Made by a program: the position numbers and the translations under genes. From Symbiodinium natans (taxonomy: Eukaryota > Sar > Dinophyceae > Suessiales > Symbiodiniaceae): a stretch of DNA of 33,500 bases. This document shows positions 16,866 through 25,615 of this stretch, piece by piece (position 1 is the first letter of the stretch; the number at the start of each line of letters is the position of its first letter). The notes below the pieces were generated by a model that was given only the letters and a program-made list of their open reading frames with translations, searched no databases and had not been told where the DNA came from. The stretch covers positions 639,001 through 672,500 of the forward strand of contig CAJNDS010000824.1 of NCBI GenBank assembly GCA_905221605.1, written 5' to 3'.

Positions 16866-19444
16866 ATGTTTTTCTCCAAGAAGCTTGCATGCTGGACGCT
16901 GATCGTGCTGATGCTGAACATCACGTCATGCCTTCTTTTGGTCTGGGAGTCGAGACGTACTGGCAGCAGACGAACTAACCCAGGATTCCTGATTTACTGG
17001 ACTGCAGCATACGCGGCTGGTGCAAGCTTCTGCGCCTTCTTGGTCGTCGTAGGTTTCTTGGTGGCGCCACGCCCAGGGTATTACCCGGTCCTGTCTGTTG
17101 CAGCGACCTTTTTTTGGATGGCGACAAGACTGTGGAGCATGTGTTTCAACTGGTTTTTGGCCATCAAATTTAGCTCGAGCAAGCTAACCATTCGGCCCAG
17201 GCATGACATTGTCCACGTGCTGGTAATACTCCTGGCAGCACTTCTGGTCCTAATCGTCTCACTGCATTCGCCTAGTGGCATAGGCTTTTCATATGACAAA
17301 GGAGGCTATTATGAACTGCACGTTGTCCTTCGGAGCTACGGGTACCTTGGCCCAGGAGCAGAGATACTTTCACTCATCGCCTCTCTCTGGGCGATGGCAA
17401 CAACACTTGCGAGAGTGCGCCGGTCCAACCAGGCATGCCTTCCGCATGGCCAGCCCGTCAATGGCCGCAATCTGACTTGCCGAGAAGAAGAGTTGGCCAA
17501 AGCCGTTTCGTTCTACTTAGCATACCCGCTTCTTGTGGTTGTGTTTACAGTGATCCCTCTTCTTATCACAGCCAATGAAGATAGAAGAATACCTGACGAC
17601 CCATCAACCTGGAGTCGCACTCTGGCTGCTGTCACCTTGTTTGGCGCGGAGGGCTGGGCAGTGTCATTGTATCGCCTTTGTCAGATGCGCTGCTTGCGCG
17701 CGGCCACAGACGTCTCCACAAGTCATAGAGGCCTTCCAGTCACAGTTGCTCTTGACCTATGCTATAAGGACTCAGTGCATTTTGCTTTGCAGGGGTACCT
17801 ACAAGTCGAACTGAACAGAGAGATGGAAGGGTTGAGTGCAGACTTGGAGTGCGAGCCAGAACCCCACTCCCAACTCATGGCGGACCTGTATATCATTGAG
17901 CCTTGGAAGTTTCAGAGCCTTCGCAGACACTGGTCCTTTCAATACCCACACATGCAACAAGCGACTTGCGGCTTTGAGATCCCTTCTAGTTTTGGGGGGA
18001 AAGATCCTGTAGTCGTGCCGCTGCGCAACATGGAGGTCGTTATTGAACCCGGAGAGGCAGCGGCGGATTATTTGCAACAGATCCTTGGTTCCAAGATCGT
18101 AGCCGGCGGTCAGGAGAAAACGGGATATTATGACTTTGTGATGGCCACACAAAGCCATTTGCTTTGCAGAATATTCGGCGGGTTCAAGATCAGGCTACAC
18201 GCCGGGCCCTGCTATTCCGTGATCATGCGGGAGAAGTTGGCTTTCGAGGGCGATGGCGTCATGGTCCTTTGATGATTGTACGGGCACTATTTCGCATCTT
18301 ATGGGTTTTCTAGTTGAGAGTTATGATTTGTGTTCTGTGTTTCTTCCCGTCCCCTTGTGTTTTTGTTGTGAGTACATTGCTTCCTTTTGTCGCAAGTTTG
18401 GCTGCGCAGGTCAGTGGCAGCTCGATTTCGGAGCAGCAGCTCTTCGATTTCAAGACTGCAATTGCAGCTTGGCTGCCGCAAGACCGCTGGCACACCTTGA
18501 TTGAATACGATGCTCTCAAAAGAACCCTCGACTTTCTATGCGAGCACAACGCCACTGGCTATCAAATGTGTGTGGCGAGGCCCAGGCAGTCTTCGGCGTC
18601 TCAGTCTGAGCGTCCAGCAGCGATCATTCGTATCGTGGATTACTTGCAGCCTTTCAGCACGAGGCACCTGGTTGGGTATCGCATGCAGAGGATGGTCTGC
18701 GGACTGGCTCTCACCACGTTGCCCCCAGATATGTACAAGCAGGTCTTCCATGAACGCTTACACATGTTTGTTTCAAACGAGAAGCAACCTGTCCAAGGCA
18801 ACGTGTGCCCGTGCTACCTGCCACAGACCTGCTTCCTCTCGCCTGCGGGTGAGCTCAAGTCAGTGAAATTCTTGCAGGAAGGAGACCCTATACTATTGCC
18901 CTCTGAACACATTGTGCGTGTGAAATCTGTGCGCCGCAGTGCTTACGGGAATCAGAGACTGGTGCAATTGTCGGTTGCATATCGCGATAGCGAGCTAATC
19001 CTCACTGCACAGCATCGCGTCGTGCTCGTTTCTGATGATGTGCCAGTGGGCACTAATTTGGCAGAGCTTCAGACCAGCGCGCCTGAGAAGTTGACAGAGT
19101 GCCAGGCAGGCAACCTGGTCAAGGGAAGCAAGGTCATTTTTGGCACCCGAGTCACCAAACTGACAAAAGTTTCCTCCTTCAGCAAGCAAACGGAGGTGTA
19201 CCGCGTGGTGTTCGATCCCTCGGACGCCGGTGTTGAGACTTTTTGGATGCCGCTGTACGGCTATCTCACACAGGGTGACCCGGAAACATCGGATCCATCG
19301 TCCTCTAGCGCCGGGTCGAGTGAGTCGAGCGTTTCACTTCCTCTCCGTCGTCCCACAAGGGAGTTTTGGAACCTTTTTGTCAGCTTTTCGGGCACATCGA
19401 CAGAGAGGCTCGTGGCAGCGCAGCCGGACCGCTATGATGACTAG
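16866..19444 (+). CDS. Seven-transmembrane / PIP-kinase-like / Hint-domain fusion protein
   Basis: About 810 residues if the intron at 18264-18409 is removed. Residues 8-271 contain seven hydrophobic segments (about 8-27, 42-67, 74-100, 114-133, 160-182, 213-235, 251-271), as in a GPCR. Residues about 301-590 resemble a phosphatidylinositol phosphate kinase: LYIIEPWKFQSLRRHWSF (341-358), SHLLCRIFGGFKI and YSVIM (430-454), DFLCEHNATGY (507-517), VDYLQPF (542-548) and LPPDMYKQVF (570-579). This matches the known GPCR-PIPK architecture of oomycetes and Dictyostelium. Residues 607 to about 750 look like a Hint (hedgehog/intein) autoprocessing domain: Cys607 after PQT, LQEGD (621-625) and TAQH (665-668). 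A Ser-rich tail follows. DLKGS is absent, and the aspartate of MDYSLL is replaced (ATGYQMC), so lipid-kinase activity is doubtful. The start is the first in-frame ATG; the frame is open upstream to 16746 without ATG. A plasma-membrane receptor-like role is inferred only. Confidence 0.72.
18264..18409 (+). other. Inferred intron in the fusion gene
   Basis: GTCCTT at 18264 and a pyrimidine-rich 3' end with GCTGCGCAG at 18401-18409. Removing 146 bases joins phase 0 to phase 0 and restores the order of PIP-kinase-like motifs across two separate frames. GTCATG at 18258 is an alternative in-phase donor. Without splicing, the downstream frame would start with an apparent signal peptide (MICVLCFFPSPC...) that is probably just translated intron pyrimidines. 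Confidence 0.6.
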
Positions 19445-19980
19445 ATTGTTTCGGAGAAAAGCAGCAAGGCCAGCTGTGAGGCACAGCGCCATTGCCATTC
19501 TACTATTTGCTTAAGAACCCCAAAAGAATAGAACGTAGTAGTCCCTACATCACCCTTATAAGGAAGGTTTGTTTCAACCAATTGGGGTCTTAGACAATTG
19601 ATAGCATTGCCTACCTTTTCCTTCCGCCAAAGTTTCGACCTTCTGCTTTCCCAGCGCACATTGGTGGCTCGGGGATGTTCGGGGTTAGCTGTCAGTTCCG
19701 TACACAGGTACCCCTAGTCAACACAAAGCGCAAGAATCACAGAGCTGTCAGATGTTCGTTGAAAAGATAGAAAAAGCTCTGTCCCGGCGTTAGAGGCTTG
19801 CTTGCTAGGTAGGTGGCAAGGAACCAGGGCCTACGGCCTCCTAAGCCCCTCATACATCTTTCCTTGTAAATCATCGCTTCTCCAAAATAGTAAGCTGCTA
19901 ATTCGAGATGTTCGAGTTCTTTGATAAGTCTAAGCCTCTGCAGATCATTTGGGGGGGGGGGGGTACACATTCCAAACAAA

Positions 19981-20094
19981 TACTAGGACCGGGAGTGGGG
20001 CCCCCTTTTTCCCTTTTTTAGGGTTGGTGTTCCCTTTATAGTCCCCTTAAAACCAAGAAGGGTACCCTTTTTCTTCCTCTCCCGGGTCTAGAAT
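19981..20094. mobile_element. Dispersed repeat family B, copy 2
   Basis: Ends are imperfect inverted repeats (CTAGGACCGGGAGTGG versus CCTCTCCCGGGTCTAG). The centre shares TTAGGGTT, GTTCCCTT, AAACCAAGAAGGGTACCCTTTTT with the other copies. Confidence 0.65.
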
Positions 20095-20704
20095 AAGGAG
20101 GGGTGGGGTACCTGCTTTATGCTACTCACCTACGGCCCGAGGCCTCGGCGGATTCAACCGTGCATGTCACCGTGGAATTGACCAGGGGCAGAGGAAGACT
20201 TTAAGCTGGAGGAGGGGGGGCGGGTGAGCAAGGACTACCTTCGGAGGCGAATATAAGGAGGCTCTGAGCACCTCTCGGCCAAGGCCGAGGCGAACAATTT
20301 ATGACAAAACCTTTTGCAATATATGGGGTTCGTTTGAAAACATGAAGATCTGCCATAATATCAGTAGGTGGTCACGTACAATTATGTGCGGCTTGACTCG
20401 AGACCCTTAACACTTGTCCCAAGTTCCGCCACGCTGCAATGCAACATTTTTTGCTCAAAGCTCGCGTGCTTTCCCTTCGGCTGCGCAGTTGAGCTTCCTT
20501 GCAAGGACTACTATGGAGGCGTTTGAGTGGCTCTTTTTTTTTGCACTGCGAGTCAGCGACCGCACGGTGAACGATGTCAGCATCATGTCACAGCCCTCTG
20601 AGGTTGCCACTAGTTTCTGCTTTAATTTTTGTGATTAGTGTGACTCCGCGTCTTAAACGATCAGCTCGAGTTCATGACTTGGCCATTCAGTCTGACATGT
20701 AAAA

Positions 20705-20724
20705 CACACACACACACACACACA
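20705..20724. repeat. AC microsatellite
   Basis: (AC)10 in the upstream region of the MgtE-type gene. A second AC run at about 21058-21071 lies inside its inferred intron. Confidence 0.95.
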
Positions 20725-20830
20725 GAAGTAAGACTAAAAACCAAACCTTGCCGGACTTGTTGAAACACGTGCTTATAGGGGTCGGCTTTCGCTGAGTGGT
20801 GCGGCCCCTGAGGTGGGCTCTGCACAGAAC

Positions 20831-21737
20831 ATGGCTCGTGGCCTCAGAGGTGACGCCGAGGCTGACGAACAGGCAAGAGCCTTTCACATGAAGCCGCTGT
20901 GGAGACGGGCTCTACTGCGAATGCCGGCCCTCATTGTCACGCTTATGATCGAGATGTTCGTGGCCCTCATTGTCACGAAGTATGCGGACCATTAGTCTCA
21001 AAACCTTGCTAGTTTTCTGTAGAAAAGAGGGATGGAAAGAGCAAACGTAGTATGAGACACACACACACACATCTTTTGCACGGTAGACCAAGCGTTTCGA
21101 AACCTTCCTTTTGCAGAAACCCCGCTAGCACCTTTCAAAGGACACCTTCAAGAAGTACACCCTTCTCATCGCCTTCCAGCCAGTCATCTCGGCCCTTTCG
21201 GGGAACGTAGGACTCCAGACGATGGCTACCATCACGCGAGGTTTGCCCCTGGGCCTCTTCCACGGTCGTCGGATGGGGCACGGAATGCAGCATGAGCTGG
21301 GAGCGGGATTGGCGGTTGCCGCCATGCTTAGCTTCGTCGTTGCGGGCGTTGCATGGGCTTGGTACAGCCCATTTGCGGACGATCACAGTGTCAAAGGCTC
21401 CTTTGTTTTTGGCATGGCGATCTTCCTGGGACAGTATGCATCCATCATCTCCGCAAGTTTTACAGCCACCCTGGCTCCGCTGCTCTTCAACCGTTGGGGC
21501 TGGGATCCAGCTGCGCTTGGAGGACCCTTCGAAACAGCGTTCCAAGACGTCATCGGCAGCTCCGTGATGCTTGCTGCTTCTGCTTCTTTGCTCATGCGAT
21601 TTGGAGACCACGCCGAAGCCTGCCCAGGAGACGACGTCCGAGGCTGCGTGGGGTTGTGCCGCGAAGGAGGGGGACCGGGCTACAATGAACAGTGCCTGCA
21701 GCACTGCCTAGACCTTGCCCTGCAGGGCGTTTGCTGA
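20831..21737 (+). CDS. MgtE/SLC41-type divalent-cation (Mg2+) transporter, single membrane domain
   Basis: 250 residues after removal of one inferred intron (20987-21140). It shows the MgtE membrane-domain signature: LLRMPALIVTL (28-38) in the first helix; FQPVISALSGNVGLQTM (65-81, the PxxxxxxGNxGxQ motif); RGLPLG (85-90); then helices at about 105-126 and 140-167; and DPAALGGPFETAFQDVIG (174-191), which holds the acidic ion-pathway residues known in the family. A last helix lies around 187-204. The protein lacks the N-terminal and CBS regulatory domains of bacterial MgtE and carries only one membrane domain, where animal SLC41 proteins have two, so it should work as a dimer. The C-tail (211-250) is Cys-rich with five to six cysteines, which is unusual. 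The first ATG in frame is at 20831; more 5' exons cannot be excluded. It probably transports Mg2+ across a membrane; which membrane is unknown. Confidence 0.82.
20987..21140 (+). other. Inferred 154-base GA-AG intron
   Basis: The first exon reads ...VTKYA then GACCATTAG. The second exon must start near GACACCTTC to give the family-like YADTFKKYTLL. Splicing GCG/GACC...CAAAG/GACACC keeps phase 0. The intron starts GA and ends AG, and GAC is repeated at both borders. GA-AG introns and short direct repeats at borders are known in dinoflagellates. Confidence 0.6.
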
Positions 21738-22105
21738 GCACCAGCTCCGACCTATGCAAAACCTCCCAACTACATGAACTAAGGTTCGAATCAGCCTGGA
21801 TGCATTTCTTGGCTTGCAAAGTTGTCAGCCCCCAAAACTTCGAATCGATCCCCCAGTTCTTGTGGTTAAGAGGCTTGGATATGTACAGTCAACCAATTTT
21901 GGCGCTCCCAACGGGGCTTCACTACGGAACACAAGCAGAGTGTGCGTGTCCAGTGTTGCCATCCAGTTGTAGTGATGGGTTCCCCGAGTTCCCTCTCATT
22001 AACTTCTGAATGTCTGAACCCCCCAGAGACCTCAAGCTTTCATCCCCGAGCTGCACAGGATCGCAAACCCATCACCCGTCGCAGTTTTCTGAGGGTCCCC
22101 ATCAG
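21738..22105. other. 3' flank of the MgtE-type gene
   Basis: Unique DNA with overlapping short frames and no supportable gene. Repeat-like CCCAAACC sequence begins at about 22185. Confidence 0.5.
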
Positions 22106-22184
22106 CGGAGATCGCATGCTTTCGCCGCTGGCGCCGAAAACGACAGGGTGGGCATTCCTGACGGCAAGCTCCAAGCCATGGACC
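22106..22184 (+). CDS. Putative exon (weak)
   Basis: After CCCCATCAG one frame contains HAFAAGAENDRVGIPDGKLQ, then AMDL, and runs into degenerate CCCAAACC repeats. A second frame is also open. Low certainty. Confidence 0.25.
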
Positions 22185-22375
22185 TAAACCCAAATCCTGA
22201 ACCCAAAGCCCGGGACCCCAATCCCAAGTCCCGAACCCTGAACCCAAAACCCTGACCCTATAGAGCGCAAACCTCATGAATCCCCCCCTGAGGGAAGTTT
22301 GAGCTCTTAAGCCCCCAGACCCTACAACATCCCAAAACATGAATTGCAGCCCTAAACCCGGAACCTTTACTTCAG

Positions 22376-22503
22376 CCATGGGGCCCCTATCCACCCAAAG
22401 CTCTAGATCCAAGCAGGTAGAGAGGCACTCACTTCGAGCACATTTCAACCTCGCGGAGGGATGCATGCGGGTGCCCGGCCGATGCAAAGACAAGAAAGCC
22501 AGG
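22376..22503 (+). CDS. Putative exon, basic
   Basis: Acceptor CTTTACTTCAG; donor CCAGG/GTTGTA. Reads MGPLSTQSSRSKQVERHSLR, then AHFNLAEGCMRVPGRCKDKK and AR. Protein-like and GC3-rich, followed by degenerate TTTAGGG repeats. It could be a first coding exon (ATG at 22378) of the downstream multi-exon gene. Confidence 0.5.
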
Positions 22504-23110
22504 GTTGTAGGGTTTAAGGCCTTGGGTGTGGGTTTAAGGGGCTTAGGGTTTTGAGTTTAGGGCGAAAGCTTTGGAGCTCGGCGGTCTAAAGCTTATTCGG
22601 TTCTTTGCTTCCTAGTTCATGGTCAACCGGCCGAAAGCAGAAGGGGCGAAGTTGAGGCTTTTGTGCGGAGCTTCGAAGTGGTTGCGGTATTAAGTGGTAT
22701 GAAGGGCTTCGGCTCCATGCATAGTGAAAGTGCGGACTTAGGCAAAATCGCTTTGTACCCTGTGCAATGTTCCATCTAGGATATGCATACCAACACTTGG
22801 TAGCCCAATGGTACCATTTACCCTTTTTTGTTGGTTCTGGGTTCCCTCATAAAGTAGCCAAAACAAAAAAGAAGGTGCTGTCATTAAATTATGGTTACTG
22901 GGCTACAAAGAGCATCTTCACGTGACTTGCAGCCAAACAAAATGAAACTGACCTGCATCTTTGCATTGCGAAAAAATGGGAGGCATAAGACTCGCCTAAC
23001 CTAAGCCTCTAATCTCATCGAAACTCACGGGTTTGGGTTGTGTTAGATAGTTCCCTTAAGCCGAAGCCCAAATCCCAATTTTTCAGGCTCCTTAGCCCAC
23101 CCCCCCCTAG
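22504..23110. other. Intron-like stretch
   Basis: Degenerate TTTAGGG units (22505-22565), unique DNA, then family B copy 3 (22798-22907). No exon supported. Confidence 0.5.
22798..22907. mobile_element. Dispersed repeat family B, copy 3
   Basis: GGTAGCCCA at the left and TGGGCTAC at the right are inverted. The centre shares GGTTCCCTCATAA and AAAAAAGAAGGTGC with the other copies. Confidence 0.55.
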
Positions 23111-23112
23111 CT

Positions 23113-23249
23113 GCCCTAAACCCTAAAACCTAAACCCTAAGCCCTAAACCCTAAACCTAAACCCTGTACCCTGTACCCTAAACCCTAAACCCTAAACCCT
23201 AAACCCTAAACCCTAAACCCTAAACCCGAAACCCTAAACCCAAACCCCT
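23113..23249 (-). repeat. CCCTAAA array
   Basis: About 18 units, clean at 23165-23225, preceding the exon at 23274. Confidence 0.95.
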
Positions 23250-23273
23250 CCCCCCTGATATCCGAGAGCAAAG

Positions 23274-23336
23274 GTGCGCTTCTGGCCCGACCGAGCCCAG
23301 CCGTGGAAACAGGCCCGCGAGCACGTGAACCATGAG
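23274..23336 (+). CDS. Putative 63-base exon
   Basis: Acceptor GAGAGCAAAG, then in phase 0 VRFWPDRAQPWKQAREHVNH and E. Protein-like and GC-rich. It is flanked by a CCCTAAA array upstream and a TTTAGGG array downstream, a model example of the exon arrangement here. Family unknown. Confidence 0.55.
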
Positions 23337-23349
23337 TCCCCTTGTTTGG

Positions 23350-23442
23350 GGTTAAGGGTTTAGGGTTTAGGATTTAGGGTTTAGGGTTTAGGGTTTAGGG
23401 TCTAGGGTTTGAGGTTTAGGGTTTAGGGTTTAGGGTTTAGGG
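23350..23442 (+). repeat. TTTAGGG array
   Basis: About 12 units with a few variants (GATTTAGG, GTCTAGG), immediately downstream of an exon. Confidence 0.95.
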
Positions 23443-23449
23443 GGCCTCA

Positions 23450-23600
23450 GCCCCAATCCCCGAAACTCCCAAACCCTAAATCTCCAACCCCCAAAACCTA
23501 AACCCCTAAACCCCAAAACCCCAAGCCCCTAAGCTGTAAGTTAAACCCCTAAACCCTAATTCCCCTCCACTCCTAAACCCTTAACCTACAACCCCCAAAC
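23450..23600 (-). repeat. Degenerate CCCTAAA/CCCCTAAA array
   Basis: C-rich half of the same putative intron (23337-23612). Together with the preceding G-rich array it forms a direct head-to-head inverted pair with almost no spacer. Confidence 0.88.
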
Positions 23601-23612
23601 CTTTCATGGCAG

Positions 23613-23699
23613 GTGCCAGAGCCCTTGCGCGTTCCCTGGGTCCCGCTCGCCGAGCTTGCAGAGGGGCCTCCCGGGCTGGCTCGCTTCCGCAGGCCCCGC
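23613..23699 (+). CDS. Putative exon, Pro/Arg-rich
   Basis: Acceptor TTTCATGGCAG; phase 0. Reads VPEPLRVPWVPLAELAEGPP, then GLARFRRPR, and runs straight into TTAGGGTTTAGGG. Family unknown. Confidence 0.5.
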
Positions 23700-23905
23700 T
23701 TAGGGTTTAGGGTTTAGGGTTTAAGGTTGGGGGGTTGAGCGAGTGGGGTATAGGGTTTCAGGGTTTGGGATTAGGGTTTTGGGTTCAGGATTCAGGGTTT
23801 GTGGTTGGAGTTTAGGAGTTTAGGGTTCTAATTGTTGGGTTTAGGGTTTTGGGGGTTGAGGGTGTAGGGTTCCAATCTCGGGTTTAGGCTTTAGGGTTCC
23901 AATGT
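23700..23905 (+). repeat. Degenerate TTTAGGG array
   Basis: Three clean units at the exon end, followed by about 180 bases of diverged G-rich units. Confidence 0.88.
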
Positions 23906-24047
23906 TATGGTCCTCCCACTGGCCAGAATTTCGAAAGCACGCCATCTCCTTCTTTGTGTATTCCGTAGTCTAGACCCACACAATTGAATGCAACCCAAAA
24001 CCCTAAACCATTAACCTTAAACTTAGTAACCCCTAACCCCAAGCAAG

Positions 24048-24118
24048 TTTGAGTTTCCCAACGTTGGGTGCGGAAGCTCTACGCTCGACGTTCAAGCCGG
24101 GGGCTTGTGATTCGCTGG
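24048..24118 (+). CDS. Putative exon, frame ambiguous
   Basis: After CCAAGCAAG one frame reads FEFPNVGCGSSTLDVQAGGL. An alternative frame reads LGAEALRSTFKPGACDSLG. Both look natural. C-rich units lie upstream and TTTAGGG/TTTGGGG units (24118-24165) downstream. Confidence 0.4.
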
Positions 24119-24236
24119 GTTTAGGGTTTGGGGTTTGGGGTTTAGGGCTTAGGGCTCAGGGTAAAGCCTGAGCCCTATAATATACTTCTATCAATAAAGG
24201 ATCCGGCTGACAGGGTTTTGTAGTAACCCAGCTCAG

Positions 24237-24282
24237 TTCGCAAACCTGTCCGACTCCCGAAGCGTTGATTGACTCTTACAAG
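24237..24282 (+). CDS. Putative short exon with GC donor
   Basis: Acceptor CCCAGCTCAG and possible GC donor AAG/GCCTCC. Reads SQTCPTPEALIDSYK. GC donors are common in dinoflagellates. Confidence 0.4.
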
Positions 24283-24329
24283 GCCTCCCCTTAGCTTTCT
24301 CGCCCGAGGCGCGGACCTTAACTCTTTAT

Positions 24330-24405
24330 TTAGGGTTAGGGTTTACGATTGAGGGTTTCGGGTTTCGGGTTTCGGGTTTAGGGTTTAGGGTTTAGGGTTT
24401 AGGGT
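24330..24405 (+). repeat. TTTAGGG array
   Basis: Degenerate (GGGTTTC) then clean TTTAGGG units, ending about 25 bases upstream of an exon candidate, against the usual polarity. Confidence 0.92.
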
Positions 24406-24429
24406 GTGGTGGTGCGTAAGCCCCTGCAG

Positions 24430-24470
24430 AGCCCTTCACCCTCAACGCCATAAAGCTGGTGTTCGCTGAG
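24430..24470 (+). CDS. Putative very short exon
   Basis: After CCCTGCAG the frame reads PFTLNAIKLVFAE. A donor CTG/GTGTTC near 24459 is possible. Short. Confidence 0.35.
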
Positions 24471-24499
24471 CCCTGAACCCAGCCCCTATAAGCCCTGAA

Positions 24500-24645
24500 A
24501 CCAACCTCAAACCCTAAACCCTAAACCCGAAATTCTAAACCCAAACCCCAAACCCCAAACCCCAAACCCCAAACCCCAAACTCCAAACCCCAAACCCCAA
24601 ACCCCAAACCCTAAACCCTAAACCCTAAACCCTAAACCCTAAGGT
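24500..24645 (-). repeat. CCCCAAA then CCCTAAA array
   Basis: A homogeneous CCCCAAA block (about 24540-24608) is followed by clean CCCTAAA (24609-24642), upstream of the exon at 24664. Confidence 0.96.
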
Positions 24646-24663
24646 TTAGGGAAGCCCCAAGAG

Positions 24664-24740
24664 GCAACTGGTTCGCCCCGGCCAGCGCGTGGACGCCCTC
24701 GGCGCTCTCCCTGGGGAGCGGGACCTTGACTCTCGGCTTG
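24664..24740 (+). CDS. Putative exon with GC donor
   Basis: Acceptor CCAAGAG, possible GC donor CTTG/GCAACC. The frame reads QLVRPGQRVDALGALPGERD, then LDSRL. A second open frame exists (GNWFAPASAWTPSALSLGSG). Confidence 0.45.
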
Positions 24741-24747
24741 GCAACCC

Positions 24748-24930
24748 TACTAGGATGCCCAGTAGTACCCTGAGTAGGCCCTTGTTCCCTTGTTTTTGGG
24801 GGTTTGGGTTCCCTTATACTAGGATGCCCAGTAGGACCCTTAACCCCTTTTTGGGGGTTTAGGTTCCCTTATGAACCCCTTGAAGCAAAAAAAGGCACCC
24901 TTTTTAAGCCTAGGTTACTGGGCAGCCTAG
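24748..24930. mobile_element. Dispersed repeat family B, copy 4 (duplicated)
   Basis: TACTAGGATGCCCAGTAG occurs at 24748-24765 and again at 24817-24834, each followed by TTTTTGGGGGTTT and GGTTCCCTTAT. The unit ends near TACTGGGCAGCCTAG, an inverted partner of its start. It looks like one element inserted beside or into another. Confidence 0.65.
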
Positions 24931-25272
24931 TTAACCCCTAAACCCTAAACCCAGAAACTTTTTATCTCCTTTAGCCAACTCACAGTTCACGCCCCCAAAC
25001 CCCACAGCCAAGTTTTTAAACCCTGCCCTATAGACCCCAAAACCTTCAGACTCGAAACCGAAACCTGCTTTCATGACCCCAAACCTCCTTTCCTTACTAT
25101 GGGTAGTTACACGGGCCCTTCACATGGTCCCTTATCTCCCTTGCAGGGTTCTGATGTGTGGGCCCTCAATGGGGTATACAAGGGGTATATATGCGCATAC
25201 AAGGGGTCCCCCTTTTAAAGGGTCCACACTAAGGGACCATGAAACCACCCTAAGCTCCTGGCATCGACTCAG

Positions 25273-25356
25273 GAGTTCGTGGTCAAGAATCTGGATAGGT
25301 CGGCGCGGTCGCGGGACTGGGATCCCACTTACTTCCACGAGCTCGACGTCATCTCG
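25273..25356 (+). CDS. Putative exon, unknown protein
   Basis: Acceptor GCATCGACTCAG, donor CTCG/GTGGGA. Phase 0: EFVVKNLDRSARSRDWDPTY, then FHELDVIS. Clearly protein-like. Family not recognised. Confidence 0.55.
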
Positions 25357-25497
25357 GTGGGACTCTCAAAAGTTGACGGCTTTGGGGCTCAGGGCGCAGG
25401 GTGACGACAAAGAGTCTGTAGCTTCTTTTTTTACAGAGCTTCTGGGCTCAGGAGCTTAAGGGGGCATACTGTAGCACCTCAAGACTCACACGAACAG

Positions 25498-25580
25498 GAG
25501 GATCAAAACAGCACGGTTTAGCGCCTCCTTTAGGACTGAGCCTGGCTCCAGGACATCCGACGCGCCCTCAAGCCCCTTGA
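25498..25580 (+). CDS. Putative exon (weak borders)
   Basis: After CACGAACAG the frame reads RIKTARFSASFRTEPGSRTS, then DAPSSPL, and stays open into C-rich repeats. Confidence 0.3.
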
Positions 25581-25615
25581 TAAAGCATTCAACCCTTGAG
25601 CCCTTAAAACCCCCA

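Larger units (their letters stand above)
19445..20830. other. Intergenic region
   Basis: Unique DNA. It includes a poly-G run (about 19950-19962), a family B repeat (19981-20094), and an AC microsatellite (20705-20724). A 74-codon frame at 20414-20638 is not called, because its composition is unconvincing and it has no clear ATG start. Confidence 0.5.

Noticed and set aside
18323-18409. N-terminal signal peptide of a separate secreted Hint protein
   Set aside because: The hydrophobic stretch coincides with a pyrimidine-rich intron end. Splicing in phase 0 restores PIP-kinase-like motif order across the two frames. Still possible as an alternative start.
20436-20460. Second spliced-leader relic (CATTTTTTGCTCAAAG) upstream of the MgtE-type gene
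   Set aside because: Needs several insertions and deletions to align with the leader; not better than chance.
21135-21704. 189-codon frame on the - strand
   Set aside because: Antisense shadow of the MgtE-type exon, whose + frame has clear family motifs.
22032-22493. 153-codon frame on the - strand
   Set aside because: Partly antisense of repeat DNA (GLGSGFGTWDWG-like) and overlaps a + exon candidate with acceptor and donor.
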